From positions 1 through 34,299 of the forward strand of contig JAFXPK010000008.1 of the NCBI GenBank assembly GCA_017527905.1: a stretch of DNA of 34,299 nt, in the 5' to 3' direction. The notes under the pieces were generated by a model. The model ran no database searches, was not told where the DNA came from, and worked only from the letters and a program-made list of their open reading frames with translations. The position numbers and the translations under genes are program-made. The DNA is from Paludibacteraceae bacterium. GTDB lineage: Bacteria; Bacteroidota; Bacteroidia; Bacteroidales; Paludibacteraceae. Below are positions 7,243 through 15,476 of the stretch, piece after piece; the stretch's first letter is position 1; every line of letters begins with the position of its first letter.

Positions 7243-8328
7243 CTATCTCTCCCCCATCATTCTCTTCAAATGGCAAAAAGCCACTTCGTTGGTTTCCTCG
7301 TTCCGGAGGTGCAGACCATTTCCCTCGCAATGGCTGAAGAATTCGCAATCCTTGCAGATGCCCGTCTTGGTCCAGGAGCGATCCCGCATGATTTGGAACC
7401 TGTTCTCCCACACGTCGGCGAAGTTGTCCTTGTAGATGTTCCCTTGGATAAAGCGGCGCCGTAGGTCGGGGCATGCGGAGATGCTTCCGTCCACGAGTAT
7501 GGAGCCTATATTGATTCCGGCACGGCAGAAAAAGAAGTTGTCTCTGACACGGCTCTCATAGTCCCCCAGGAAGCCCTCGCATCCGTAGTTGGTTTTTATC
7601 TTGCTCTCCTTACGTGTCTCTTCGATGAAGTCGAACACAGCTTTGAATTTATCGTCGGGCAACTGCAGTTCAGGATTCTGCGCCGCTCTTCCGACAGGGA
7701 AGATCGTCGCGATCCGCCATCTCCTCACACCGAGGTCGACCAGCATCTGCTTGATCTGCGGCAGCTCGTCGAAGTTGCGGTTGTTGACGCAGGTCATCAC
7801 GTCGTATTCGAGGTCCGTATGCGGCAACATCTTGATCGCATTGATGGCGCGGTCGAAGGAGAGCGGGTTCTGGCGCAACCAGTTGTGCGAGTCACGCAGT
7901 CCGTCCAAACTTACCGTGCAGGCGCGCATCCCCGCCTGAAGCAAGGACTCCATCCTTTCCTTTGTCATCAGATATCCATTGGTGACGATACCCCATGGAA
8001 AACCGAGCTTGTGGAGTTCCCGTCCGGCTTGCTCCAAATCCTTGCGCACCAACGCCTCCCCGCCCGTGATCACGATGATGGTGTGATGGGGGTCGACAAT
8101 AGGAATGATTTGCTTGATCGCCCCGATGAAGTCCTCGACAGGCATATCCTCGGTCTCCGAGGATTGGCGGCAATCACTGCCACAATGCAGGCAACTCAAT
8201 GAACAGCGCAACGTGCATTCCCAGAAAAGATAGGAGAGCTTATGGTCTTTTGCCTCACTGTGTCGGTAAATATCGAAAAGCTTCAAAGCGAGCCTCTTTT
8301 TTAACGGAATTTTTTTCGGATTATCCAT
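7243..8328 (-). CDS. radical SAM/SPASM enzyme of the rSAM/lipoprotein system
   Basis: The 361-aa protein has the radical SAM cluster motif C42-x3-C46-x2-C49 (RCSLSCLHC), the GGEAL glycine motif for SAM binding, and a C-terminal SPASM-type cysteine set (FFCRAG, SACPD, CKDCEFFSHC, AFCH) for auxiliary Fe-S clusters. SPASM enzymes usually modify peptides or proteins. From memory it matches the Bacteroidetes enzyme of the rSAM/lipoprotein system (TIGR04133), always paired with a small exported protein. That partner is the gene just upstream on the same strand (8456-9247), separated by 127 bp containing a strong terminator, so enzyme would be made at a lower level than its probable substrate. The chemistry is unknown. 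Confidence 0.85.
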   Translation of the reverse strand: MDNPKKIPLKKRLALKLFDIYRHSEAKDHKLSYLFWECTLRCSLSCLHCGSDCRQSSETEDMPVEDFIGAIKQIIPIVDPHHTIIVITGGEALVRKDLEQAGRELHKLGFPWGIVTNGYLMTKERMESLLQAGMRACTVSLDGLRDSHNWLRQNPLSFDRAINAIKMLPHTDLEYDVMTCVNNRNFDELPQIKQMLVDLGVRRWRIATIFPVGRAAQNPELQLPDDKFKAVFDFIEETRKESKIKTNYGCEGFLGDYESRVRDNFFFCRAGINIGSILVDGSISACPDLRRRFIQGNIYKDNFADVWENRFQIMRDRSWTKTGICKDCEFFSHCEGNGLHLRNEETNEVAFCHLKRMMGER

Positions 8329-8402
8329 GTCCTCTTTCTTTGTGCCCCCCAGGCCTATCCGCTAAAGTCGTCGGGACATCCAGCCTCAAGGAGGGTGATG
8401 AT

Positions 8403-8439
8403 ATAAAAAATATCAGCCACCCGACGGATGACTGATATT
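8403..8439 (-). terminator. intrinsic terminator between the exported partner and the rSAM gene
   Basis: On the minus strand an 8-bp outer stem (AATATCAG / CTGATATT, 8439-8432 with 8416-8409) continues into an inner CATCC / GGGTG stem and ends in a run of T residues (6 in a row). It starts 17 bp past the stop of the upstream gene. Confidence 0.75.
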
Positions 8440-8455
8440 CAAATGTGTGACTAAC

Positions 8456-9247
8456 TTATTTCTTCAGGAATTTCGCCACCTGCTTTTTCTCTCCGGAGAT
8501 GACCGTCAGGAGGTAGTTCCCGCTCTTCAGGTCGCCCACGTAAAGACTTCCGCCGCTCAACACGGAAGCGCTCATTACTTTCTTGCCGGCAAAGTCGTAG
8601 ATGGAAACCACGGCACTTTCAGCACCATTCATGTTGAACCACAAATAGTTCTCCACTGGGTTCTCGAACAACAAGACTCTCTCCGCATTGGCGTCGGCAG
8701 AGGATGCCGGACTGCCCGGACTGTTGAATATGATCCTGTTCATCTCGCCATTCTCGTCCAGCATAATGGTCATGTCTTGGCTGAACACACCTTCATACAT
8801 CCAAGATGTCGGTTTCTCTGGTGGCACCATTCCTTCTCTGACGACCTCCTTCGGAATCGTATCATAGGCGGCTGCATAATCATTCTTCGCGGATATCTTT
8901 ATGTCGCACCATGGCACTTCCTGATAAGCCATTTGGAAGTTTCCTGCCTCATCTGATACGATCTTCCCAATCTCGTAATCGCAGTGGGTGAATTGTATTT
9001 CCACACCATTCAACGGATTGCCATTCTTATCGGTGACATGGCCCGTGAATTTAAAGTCAGCGTACGGACATCCGTACAATGCGATCATAGTCGAGTCTGG
9101 AAAATCCAATTCCTGCGGATCTTTTTCGTCAACAGGAGCCGTCCTGTCTCTGTCTGCCGCATGCACAGGGAAAAAACCCATCGCCGTCAGCAATGACGTG
9201 ATACATCTTTTGATGAGAGACCTCGTTTTTAGTGAAATTTTTCTCAT
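8456..9247 (-). CDS. rSAM-system exported partner protein with T9SS sorting domain
   Basis: The 263-aa protein has a signal peptide with a basic start, a hydrophobic stretch and a VHA-AD type I cleavage site near residue 30. There is no lipobox cysteine at the site. Residues 58-73 (YGCPYADFKFTGHVTD) match the hallmark start of the mature part in rSAM/lipoprotein system partners (TIGR04134, from memory), followed by a carboxypeptidase-regulatory-like beta domain to about 125. Residues 191-263 form a type A Por/T9SS C-terminal sorting domain (LFENPVENYLWF, VSIYDFAGKKV, GNYLLTV, KFLKK). It is probably exported by the Sec system, then moved to the surface by T9SS. The paired modifying enzyme is downstream. 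What part is modified is not known. Confidence 0.8.
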   Translation of the reverse strand: MRKISLKTRSLIKRCITSLLTAMGFFPVHAADRDRTAPVDEKDPQELDFPDSTMIALYGCPYADFKFTGHVTDKNGNPLNGVEIQFTHCDYEIGKIVSDEAGNFQMAYQEVPWCDIKISAKNDYAAAYDTIPKEVVREGMVPPEKPTSWMYEGVFSQDMTIMLDENGEMNRIIFNSPGSPASSADANAERVLLFENPVENYLWFNMNGAESAVVSIYDFAGKKVMSASVLSGGSLYVGDLKSGNYLLTVISGEKKQVAKFLKK

Positions 9248-9550
9248 AACAACAAAATTTTCATTTAACTATATCCTATTTTCTTGTACAAGAAGAACAA
9301 AATATGCACGCACCCATTCTGTCGATTATTATTCCCCCTTTGTGATTATTCATCATAAACCCTTAAATTCCAAGCACTAATGCAGATCATCACTTGCCAT
9401 GCCTAAATTTGCCCTTAAATACGTCGTAAATTTATGCAATTATTATGAGTTTACCTAAGATAAATGTTCTTTTTTGCCTTTTATGGTCGAGAAGACGGGG
9501 ATGACATTCATCGAACAGCCGGACATGATCTCATGAGGACATAACCCTCA
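9248..9550. other. 300-bp gap, no gene seen
   Basis: A/T-rich and without a supportable ORF. The right-hand part follows the stop of the next accessory gene; the left-hand part must hold the promoter of the exported partner protein, but I find no exact TAnnTTTG site within 100 bp of its start. Confidence 0.4.
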
Positions 9551-10279
9551 TCAGCAACCTGTCAAATATCCATGTCCGTTCTTTCCATAGAAGATCAGCC
9601 ACTTAGCCAATGAGAACACGACGTGCAACTGTTCTTCCACAGAAAGATCCGCAGTCCCCTCAGATGGGTCAGTAGCTTCGGAAGGCTCTTCATCATCCTT
9701 TCCCGGTGGCATCCTTTGGTCTTTCAGGTATTCCATGTCGTACTCCTTGGCGATCGCCTCGGCAACGGCCATCAGTCTGTTGCCATAGTCCAAGGTCTCA
9801 TCGGCTGTTTTCGTCTCCCAAGCCTCATTGACCAAGTCCTCACCGATCAAATCGGCGCAATCTCGGAAAATCTTTCCACGGAATGAGAGTCTATCCCACT
9901 CTCGGGAATAATATACAGGAACACCATCCAACTCTTTGGCAAGGCTCATGACATAATATTCTTTCATACTCTTCAGAAATTCCTTGAATGTTGGCTTCTT
10001 TTCGGAATTGTCGAACTTCTTATGATAGATTTCTTTTGCCAATTCGTTAGCTTCTTTGTCACGCCCCATAAGAGGTGCCTTTACCGTTTCAAAGGGAGAA
10101 ATCTGAATCTTGTGCATCTCATCAAGCAACTTGTTAAGCGGCGGATGTTTTCTGCCAAACAATCTGTCCCAGAAAGTGGGTTTTGGATAATTTCCCTTGA
10201 AAAGTATTTCATATAACTCCATGAATCTCTTCTCGCACCCTGGTTTAGGCTTCCCTATTGGCCTCATATCCAATCCCAT
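9551..10279 (-). CDS. hypothetical protein, accessory cluster
   Basis: I do not recognise this 242-aa protein. It begins MGLDMRPIGKPKPG, has no signal peptide or membrane segment, is mostly helical and charged, and carries an acidic insert near residues 195-215 (DDEEPSEATDPSEGTADLS). It should be cytoplasmic. It is the first of five small minus-strand genes with long A/T-rich spacers, a layout typical of accessory or immunity gene clusters. Its context is the only hint of function. Confidence 0.65.
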   Translation of the reverse strand: MGLDMRPIGKPKPGCEKRFMELYEILFKGNYPKPTFWDRLFGRKHPPLNKLLDEMHKIQISPFETVKAPLMGRDKEANELAKEIYHKKFDNSEKKPTFKEFLKSMKEYYVMSLAKELDGVPVYYSREWDRLSFRGKIFRDCADLIGEDLVNEAWETKTADETLDYGNRLMAVAEAIAKEYDMEYLKDQRMPPGKDDEEPSEATDPSEGTADLSVEEQLHVVFSLAKWLIFYGKNGHGYLTGC

Positions 10280-10541
10280 AAGCGTAATCTTTATTTGTAA
10301 AACTTCTTGTTTGTGTATTTGTGGGTCGTGACGGTTTTGCCATCAAACCCGTATTAAATTTTAGCTAAGATACGATCTTTTGCTGATTATCACGTTCTCT
10401 TCGGGAATATATTGCAATGTCATGGATTGTAGGGGCAAAGTAATCGGTCGTCTAATAAAACCTAAAACCGATGGAATGTCATGATCCTTCTATGTGCACT
10501 ACTGCTTTGGGTTTTTACAGAGCAACTACGCTCCGCACAAT
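10280..10541. other. 262-bp spacer, nothing recognised
   Basis: The spacer is A/T-rich with no ORF, terminator-like hairpin or exact Bacteroidetes promoter box that I could support. Confidence 0.4.
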
Positions 10542-11243
10542 TCATCTATACCCGTAAATGGTAAAAGTCTGTTCCGTTTCATCGTACTCGTACGGGATAC
10601 TGTATTTCCGTAATATCTCCTCAAAAAAAGGCTTATAATCATAAGTGTATGTCTTGTCTGACACAAGAAGTCCTCTGAATTCATGAACCGTCTGGACATG
10701 TTTTATTTTCATCCATTCTATCAGAGAAAGATTCATATGTTCAATATCCTCATCATGCCGCAAGTCCCAAAAATAATCAGGCACGAAATCTTCAAATAGG
10801 GTTTTATACTGCACGCAGTCACAAGGTTCTGGAGCATTCTCCAAGAGTTCGTTTATCAACTCATGCCACTTCGTGTTGTTCATGCATGACACAAGGTTTT
10901 TCTCCACGACATAAGATTTTATTCTCTCGCTCAAGGTCTTTTTGTTCTTGTATTTCCCGCTATCCACATCATCTATAATATGCTGCATTATCCTAAGATC
11001 ATCGTCTCCCGGCATTTTGATGATATATATATCCGACAGCTCCTGCATATCTCGCATAACATAATACCACCCATACCCATATCCGGATTTTCTGACGATA
11101 AAATGAATGCCACCCTTCCATTTTATGTCAAGCACTATTTCCCAGCCGGTTTCATTTGTGTTATCTATCGGCTGGAATTCTCCGCTCCTTGGGTCAAGCG
11201 TTTGACATAACGTATTGTAAAATAAATCCTTGTCAATTGGCAT
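10542..11243 (-). CDS. hypothetical protein with DUF6678-like C-terminal domain
   Basis: This 233-aa cytoplasmic protein seems to have two parts. Residues 1-115 are a beta-rich domain I do not recognise (GWEIVLDIKWKGGIHFIVRK). From about residue 119 (CMNNTKWHELINELLE) to the end (QTFTIYGYR) it resembles the DUF6678 family, whose members begin NNTKW and end with a FxIYGY-type strand. DUF6678 proteins are mostly found as small accessory genes, sometimes in toxin-immunity neighbourhoods; this is recall, not a search result. The next gene upstream is Imm26-like, which supports an immunity role. Confidence 0.6.
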   Translation of the reverse strand: MPIDKDLFYNTLCQTLDPRSGEFQPIDNTNETGWEIVLDIKWKGGIHFIVRKSGYGYGWYYVMRDMQELSDIYIIKMPGDDDLRIMQHIIDDVDSGKYKNKKTLSERIKSYVVEKNLVSCMNNTKWHELINELLENAPEPCDCVQYKTLFEDFVPDYFWDLRHDEDIEHMNLSLIEWMKIKHVQTVHEFRGLLVSDKTYTYDYKPFFEEILRKYSIPYEYDETEQTFTIYGYR

Positions 11244-11402
11244 ATGGAATATTATTATGTTTTCTTCCGAGGGTTTTCGGATCCGCTAATTTAATGTTTA
11301 TTTCCTATGTTCGCAACGGGTTCTGCCTGTAGCGGCATTCATAATCCTCGACGCTTAAACCTTCCATGTAATAGATTGACAGAAAAACATGATATTCAGA
11401 CA

Positions 11403-11873
11403 TTAGTCTTTAAAGATTTCATATTCTTCCTTCAACCAAATGCATGGAACTCCATTATAATGGTCTCGCAATCGGTCTTCAACATGGTGCTTATCCCAAA
11501 CAGCACAACGCTCCAAGCCTCTACATTCCTCTTTCGTGCTTGGCGTAATTTCTCCTGTATTAGTGTTGTATAGCTCAAATTGCAACTTGCTAGATCCATG
11601 ACAGATATACTGCATTGGCAAAATCTGGAGTTCTTCCCTTAGCGGTAATTTGCCAACTTTCAACCAATGGCCTTGAGTTATAACATCGTTATATACGCAC
11701 AGTATGAATAATATATTACAATTACTTAGAACAGAAAAGTCTTCAAGATGTTCTTTAGTCCTATAGTCAAAGAATGCCAAATTGCTAAGCCCTAATATTT
11801 GCGCATAACAATAGTATTCATCATATACATTAATCTCGACGATTGCTCCTACCGTTAATCTCTGTCGTTTCAT
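11403..11873 (-). CDS. Imm26-like immunity protein
   Basis: The 156-aa protein has the Imm26 layout: a basic start, TVGAIVEINVYDEYYCYAQIL, FFDYRT, a hydrophobic strand ILFILCVYNDVI and GHWLKVGKLPLREEL. Imm26 proteins neutralise nuclease-type toxins of polymorphic toxin systems in the cytoplasm, often encoded next to the toxin. No toxin gene is within the window, so this looks like an orphan immunity gene. It is preceded by the lipoprotein gene with a 31-bp gap on the same strand. Confidence 0.7.
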   Translation of the reverse strand: MKRQRLTVGAIVEINVYDEYYCYAQILGLSNLAFFDYRTKEHLEDFSVLSNCNILFILCVYNDVITQGHWLKVGKLPLREELQILPMQYICHGSSKLQFELYNTNTGEITPSTKEECRGLERCAVWDKHHVEDRLRDHYNGVPCIWLKEEYEIFKD

Positions 11874-11904
11874 ATTACTAAACTAATTAATTGCCAAATC
11901 TAGA

Positions 11905-12252
11905 CTACTCAAAATATGCTTCAACCATTTTACTCAGATCTTCACTTGACCTATACGCCACCCCGTCTATCCTGAAACAATCTCCGCAGAATGGAATTTC
12001 CTCTGTTGTCACGCCATTCTCATACGAAATGTAAATCACATACTCTGCCCTGAATTTAAGGAACGACTCCTTCCTGCTTGAATTAAATGATTTTAGCAAT
12101 CGGGTGATTTGCCGCTGGTCTGTCATTCTATACTCTTGCCCGGAATCACGAGCCAAGATGTTGACACTATTTACATGATCATAATCCACAATTCTAGAAC
12201 AACTGGTCATGAATAGGACGAGCAATGTGCATAATAAATATTTTTTTACCAT
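11905..12252 (-). CDS. small putative lipoprotein, unknown function
   Basis: The 115-aa product starts MVKKYLLCTLLVLFMTSC: a type II signal peptide with the lipobox cysteine at residue 18. The mature part of about 97 residues is small and carries a CGDC pair that could form a disulfide or bind metal. It lies 31 bp ahead of the Imm26-like gene, so the two may be co-transcribed. I do not recognise the family. An immunity role for a periplasm-acting toxin is possible by context only. Confidence 0.7.
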   Translation of the reverse strand: MVKKYLLCTLLVLFMTSCSRIVDYDHVNSVNILARDSGQEYRMTDQRQITRLLKSFNSSRKESFLKFRAEYVIYISYENGVTTEEIPFCGDCFRIDGVAYRSSEDLSKMVEAYFE

Positions 12253-12357
12253 ATCTTATTTGGTATTTTTGATTGGCATCTGGGAACAGCAGCACAGAAG
12301 TAACATCTGTTTGATTCGATACATGTTTATAAATGGTTACATTGCGCTTCATAACTG

Positions 12358-12690
12358 CTAATACGTGTACTTCCATTCTTTCGTGTCCGAATCATACACG
12401 TAATTCTCATCAAAACCCAAACCGAAAAAAACCTCGTACTTATTACTGTCGCGCTTTACGTAAAAAGGTCCAAATCCACTATCATCTCCCATTCCCAATT
12501 CTGACATATCCTCGGGCAACCGATTATGCGTAGTGCGAAATTTTTCAACGGATGAAATCATACAACCGCCCTCTTTCCTGTATTGTTCTTCTTCTCTTTC
12601 AGCCATCCAGTGCATCCAAAGTCTCATTAGCAATAAAAAAGAGACAAGACAAATCACTATTATGACTATACGTTTAAAAAGTTTTTTCAT
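12358..12690 (-). CDS. membrane-anchored hypothetical protein with pseudopilin-like ectodomain
   Basis: The 110-aa product has one N-terminal membrane helix (residues 8-25, no lipobox) followed by a short periplasmic domain. The segment SVEKFRTTHNRLPEDMSELG resembles the start of the globular part of type II secretion/pilin-like proteins, where a helix leads into a LP-x-x-L turn, but the prepilin cleavage motif is absent. It is the outermost gene of the accessory cluster, divergent from topA with 284 bp between. Function unknown. Confidence 0.65.
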   Translation of the reverse strand: MKKLFKRIVIIVICLVSFLLLMRLWMHWMAEREEEQYRKEGGCMISSVEKFRTTHNRLPEDMSELGMGDDSGFGPFYVKRDSNKYEVFFGLGFDENYVYDSDTKEWKYTY

Positions 12691-12913
12691 GACAATTTCA
12701 GGGATTAGAGTAACAACGCATTATATATTGCGCCATTTTTCTCTTCATGAACCGTTGGAGCAAATATATCAATTATTGGACAATTTTCCTCTTGTTGGAC
12801 ATTTTCTTTCTCATGACCGCTGATTCAAGGCCGGTTTATTCGGCGACAAGCACGGGAAGCGGGCGATGTTATGGCATGCGATGGGCGAAAAAGGCGCGAG
12901 TTCGAAAAACCTA

Positions 12914-12945
12914 TTTCTCAAATCCTAATTAATTTCTTATCTTTG
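12914..12945 (+). promoter_or_regulatory. topA promoter
   Basis: TATCTTTG (12938-12945) is an exact -7 box; TTTC (12914-12917) lies 20 bp upstream, one base from the TTTG -33 consensus. The start codon of topA follows 29 bp downstream. Confidence 0.7.
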
Positions 12946-12974
12946 CACCCGATTTCGAAATACACAGGACTATT

Positions 12975-15407
12975 ATGCAGAAAAATTTAGTTATTGTCGA
13001 GTCCCCTGCAAAGGCGAAAACCATAGAGAAATTCTTGGGAAAAGACTATTCTGTCTTGTCTAGTTTCGGTCATATCCGAGACCTGAAAAAGAAGGGGATA
13101 GGCATAGACATCGAACATAACTTCGAACCCGACTACGAGATACCATCCGACAAGAAGGCTTTGGTGACGGAGCTGAAGAAGAAAGCGAAGGAGGCGGAGG
13201 TTGTCTGGCTCGCATCCGATGAGGACCGCGAGGGAGAGGCCATCGCTTGGCATCTGTTCCAGGTGTTGGGCCTAAAGAAAGAAAATACCCGGAGAATTGT
13301 TTTCCATGAGATAACGAAAGAGGCCATCCTGAAGGCCATCGAGACGCCAAGGGATATCGACGACAACCTCGTCTGCGCCCAGCAGGCACGCCGTGTCCTT
13401 GACCGTATCGTGGGTTTCGAGCTCTCTCCGATCCTGTGGCGCAAGGTGAGACCGGCCCTTTCGGCTGGACGTGTGCAGTCCGTCACCGTGCGCCTGATCG
13501 TGGATAGAGAGCGTGAGATCCAGAAGTTCTCAGCGGAGGCCTCCTTCCGTGTGCAGGCTGTCTTCTCCGTCATGGACGTGAACGGAAAGCAGACGCAGCT
13601 GAACGCGGAGTTGTCCGAGCGTCTGAAGACGAAGGAGGAGACGCTGGCCTTCCTGCAACGGTGCCAGAACGCCCAGTTCGTCATCGAGAACATAGAGAAG
13701 AAGCCTGCCAAGAAGTGTCCGGCACCGCCGTTCACCACCTCCACCCTCCAGCAGGAGGCTTCGAGGAAATTGGGCTTCTCCGTTTCGCAGACCATGATGG
13801 TGGCGCAACGCCTCTACGAGTCGGGAAAGATTACCTACATGCGTACCGACTCCGTCAACCTCTCCAACCTGGCGCTCAACACCGCTAAGGAGGAGATCGA
13901 GAACATGGCGGGCGAGAAGTACGTGAAGATCAGACAATACCAGACGAAGACCAAGGGTGCTCAGGAGGCGCACGAGGCCATTCGTCCTACCTATATCAGC
14001 CACCACACCGTGGAGGGCAACGCACAGGAGAAGAGACTCTACGAGCTCATCTGGAAGCGTACCATCGCCTCCCAAATGGCGGACGCCGAGCTGGAGCGCA
14101 CCATCGTGACGGTGAACATCTCAGGCGAGAAGCTGCGTTTCGTCGCCGAGGGTGAGGTGCTGAAATTCGATGGATTCCTGAAAGTCTACATGGAGTCGTC
14201 GGACGATGACACGGACCAGACCGAGGGCGCTTTGCTGCCTGACCTGAAGAAGGGCACATCGCTGAAATGCCAGTCGGCCAAGGCTGTGGAACGTTTCTCC
14301 CAACGCCCGCCACGCTACACGGAGGCGAGCCTCGTGCGTAAGCTTGAGGAGTTGGGCATCGGACGTCCTTCCACTTATGCGCCGACCATCTCCACCATCC
14401 AAGCCAGAGGCTACGTGGAGAAGGGTGACAAGGAGGGAGAGTCCAGGTCGTATGAGACCATCACGCTGCAAGGCGGAAAGATAACGGAGAAGACTGAAAC
14501 GGAGGTGTATGGCACCGAACGCTCCAAACTCTTCCCGACAGACACGGGAATCGTGGTGAACGATTTCCTCATCGAGTATTTCCCTGACATCATGGAATAC
14601 AACTTCACCGCGAACGTGGAGAAGGAGTTCGACGACGTGGCGGAGGGAAGCGCTCAATGGACAACGACGATCGATAAGTTCTATAAACACTTCCACCCGA
14701 TGGTGGAGAATTCCGGCAAGATGTCGGAACACAAGGTGGGCGAACGTATCCTGGGCGACGACCCTGTCTCCGGCAAACCGGTGTCGGCTAAGATCGGCCG
14801 TTTCGGACCAATCGTGCAGATCGGTACGGCGGAGGATGAGGAGAAGCCTCGTTTCGCTTCCCTCAGGAAAAACCAGTCCATCGAGACCATCACGCTGGAG
14901 GAGGCGCTGGAGCTCTTCAAGCTGCCGCGCGACTTGGGCGAGTACGAGGGGAAGGTGATGAGTGTGGGCGTGGGACGCTTCGGCGCCTACGTGAAGCACG
15001 ACGGCAAGTATGTCTCCCTGAAGAAGACGGATGATCCGCTGGACATCACGCCGGAGCGCGCCATCGAGCTCATCGAGGAGAAGAGGGAACAAGAGCGTAA
15101 TAAGTTCATCAAGGTGTTCGAGGCTGAGGGCATCGAGATATGCAACGGCCGTTTCGGACCATACATTGCCTACAACGGGGCGAACTACAAGATCCCTAAG
15201 AGCGCTGTCCCTGCGGATCTGACCGTGGAGGAGTGCCAGAAGCTCATCGAGGAGCAGGGCGAGAAGAAGCCTGCGAGAAGAGGTAGGGCAGCTGCGAAGA
15301 GTTCTGCGGCTAAGAGCACGGACACAGCGGAGAAAAAGAGCACCGCGAAGAAAAGCACGGCAAAGAAGACCACAAGTGCCAAGAGCACTACGAAGAAGGC
15401 GAAGTAG
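12975..15407 (+). CDS. topA: DNA topoisomerase I
   Basis: Type IA topoisomerase relaxing negative supercoils. The 810-aa protein begins with the TOPRIM domain (VIVESPAKAKTIEKFLG, residues 6-22; acidic triad in SDEDREGEA, 81-89) and has the active-site tyrosine Tyr288 in ITYMRTDS. Residues 585-750 hold repeated C-terminal modules starting GRFGPIV, GRFGAYV and GRFGPYI. The C4 zinc ribbons of E. coli TopA are absent; instead the protein ends with a Lys/Ala/Ser/Thr-rich tail (about 757-810), a form usual in Bacteroidetes. It is the only large plus-strand gene in the window and converges on hemG across a shared terminator. Confidence 0.97.
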   Translation: MQKNLVIVESPAKAKTIEKFLGKDYSVLSSFGHIRDLKKKGIGIDIEHNFEPDYEIPSDKKALVTELKKKAKEAEVVWLASDEDREGEAIAWHLFQVLGLKKENTRRIVFHEITKEAILKAIETPRDIDDNLVCAQQARRVLDRIVGFELSPILWRKVRPALSAGRVQSVTVRLIVDREREIQKFSAEASFRVQAVFSVMDVNGKQTQLNAELSERLKTKEETLAFLQRCQNAQFVIENIEKKPAKKCPAPPFTTSTLQQEASRKLGFSVSQTMMVAQRLYESGKITYMRTDSVNLSNLALNTAKEEIENMAGEKYVKIRQYQTKTKGAQEAHEAIRPTYISHHTVEGNAQEKRLYELIWKRTIASQMADAELERTIVTVNISGEKLRFVAEGEVLKFDGFLKVYMESSDDDTDQTEGALLPDLKKGTSLKCQSAKAVERFSQRPPRYTEASLVRKLEELGIGRPSTYAPTISTIQARGYVEKGDKEGESRSYETITLQGGKITEKTETEVYGTERSKLFPTDTGIVVNDFLIEYFPDIMEYNFTANVEKEFDDVAEGSAQWTTTIDKFYKHFHPMVENSGKMSEHKVGERILGDDPVSGKPVSAKIGRFGPIVQIGTAEDEEKPRFASLRKNQSIETITLEEALELFKLPRDLGEYEGKVMSVGVGRFGAYVKHDGKYVSLKKTDDPLDITPERAIELIEEKREQERNKFIKVFEAEGIEICNGRFGPYIAYNGANYKIPKSAVPADLTVEECQKLIEEQGEKKPARRGRAAAKSSAAKSTDTAEKKSTAKKSTAKKTTSAKSTTKKAK

Positions 15408-15441
15408 GGTGATGCCCTATCGCTTGTCGATAGAAAAAGAG

Positions 15442-15474
15442 AAGGCAGAAGCGTGAATCGTTTCTGCCTTTTTT
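15442..15474. terminator. bidirectional terminator between topA and hemG
   Basis: A perfect 9-bp stem AAGGCAGAA / TTCTGCCTT (15442-15450, 15462-15470) with an 11-nt loop is followed on the plus strand by six T and on the minus strand by CTTCTCTTTTTC. It ends topA and the hem operon. Confidence 0.85.
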
Positions 15475-15476
15475 GT

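Noticed and set aside
9551..12690. A polymorphic toxin gene for the immunity-like cluster
   Set aside because: I looked for a large toxin with Rhs, LXG or similar features in and around the cluster; none is present.
14121..15092. 323-codon frame opposite topA
   Set aside because: Shadow of topA; no recognisable protein features.
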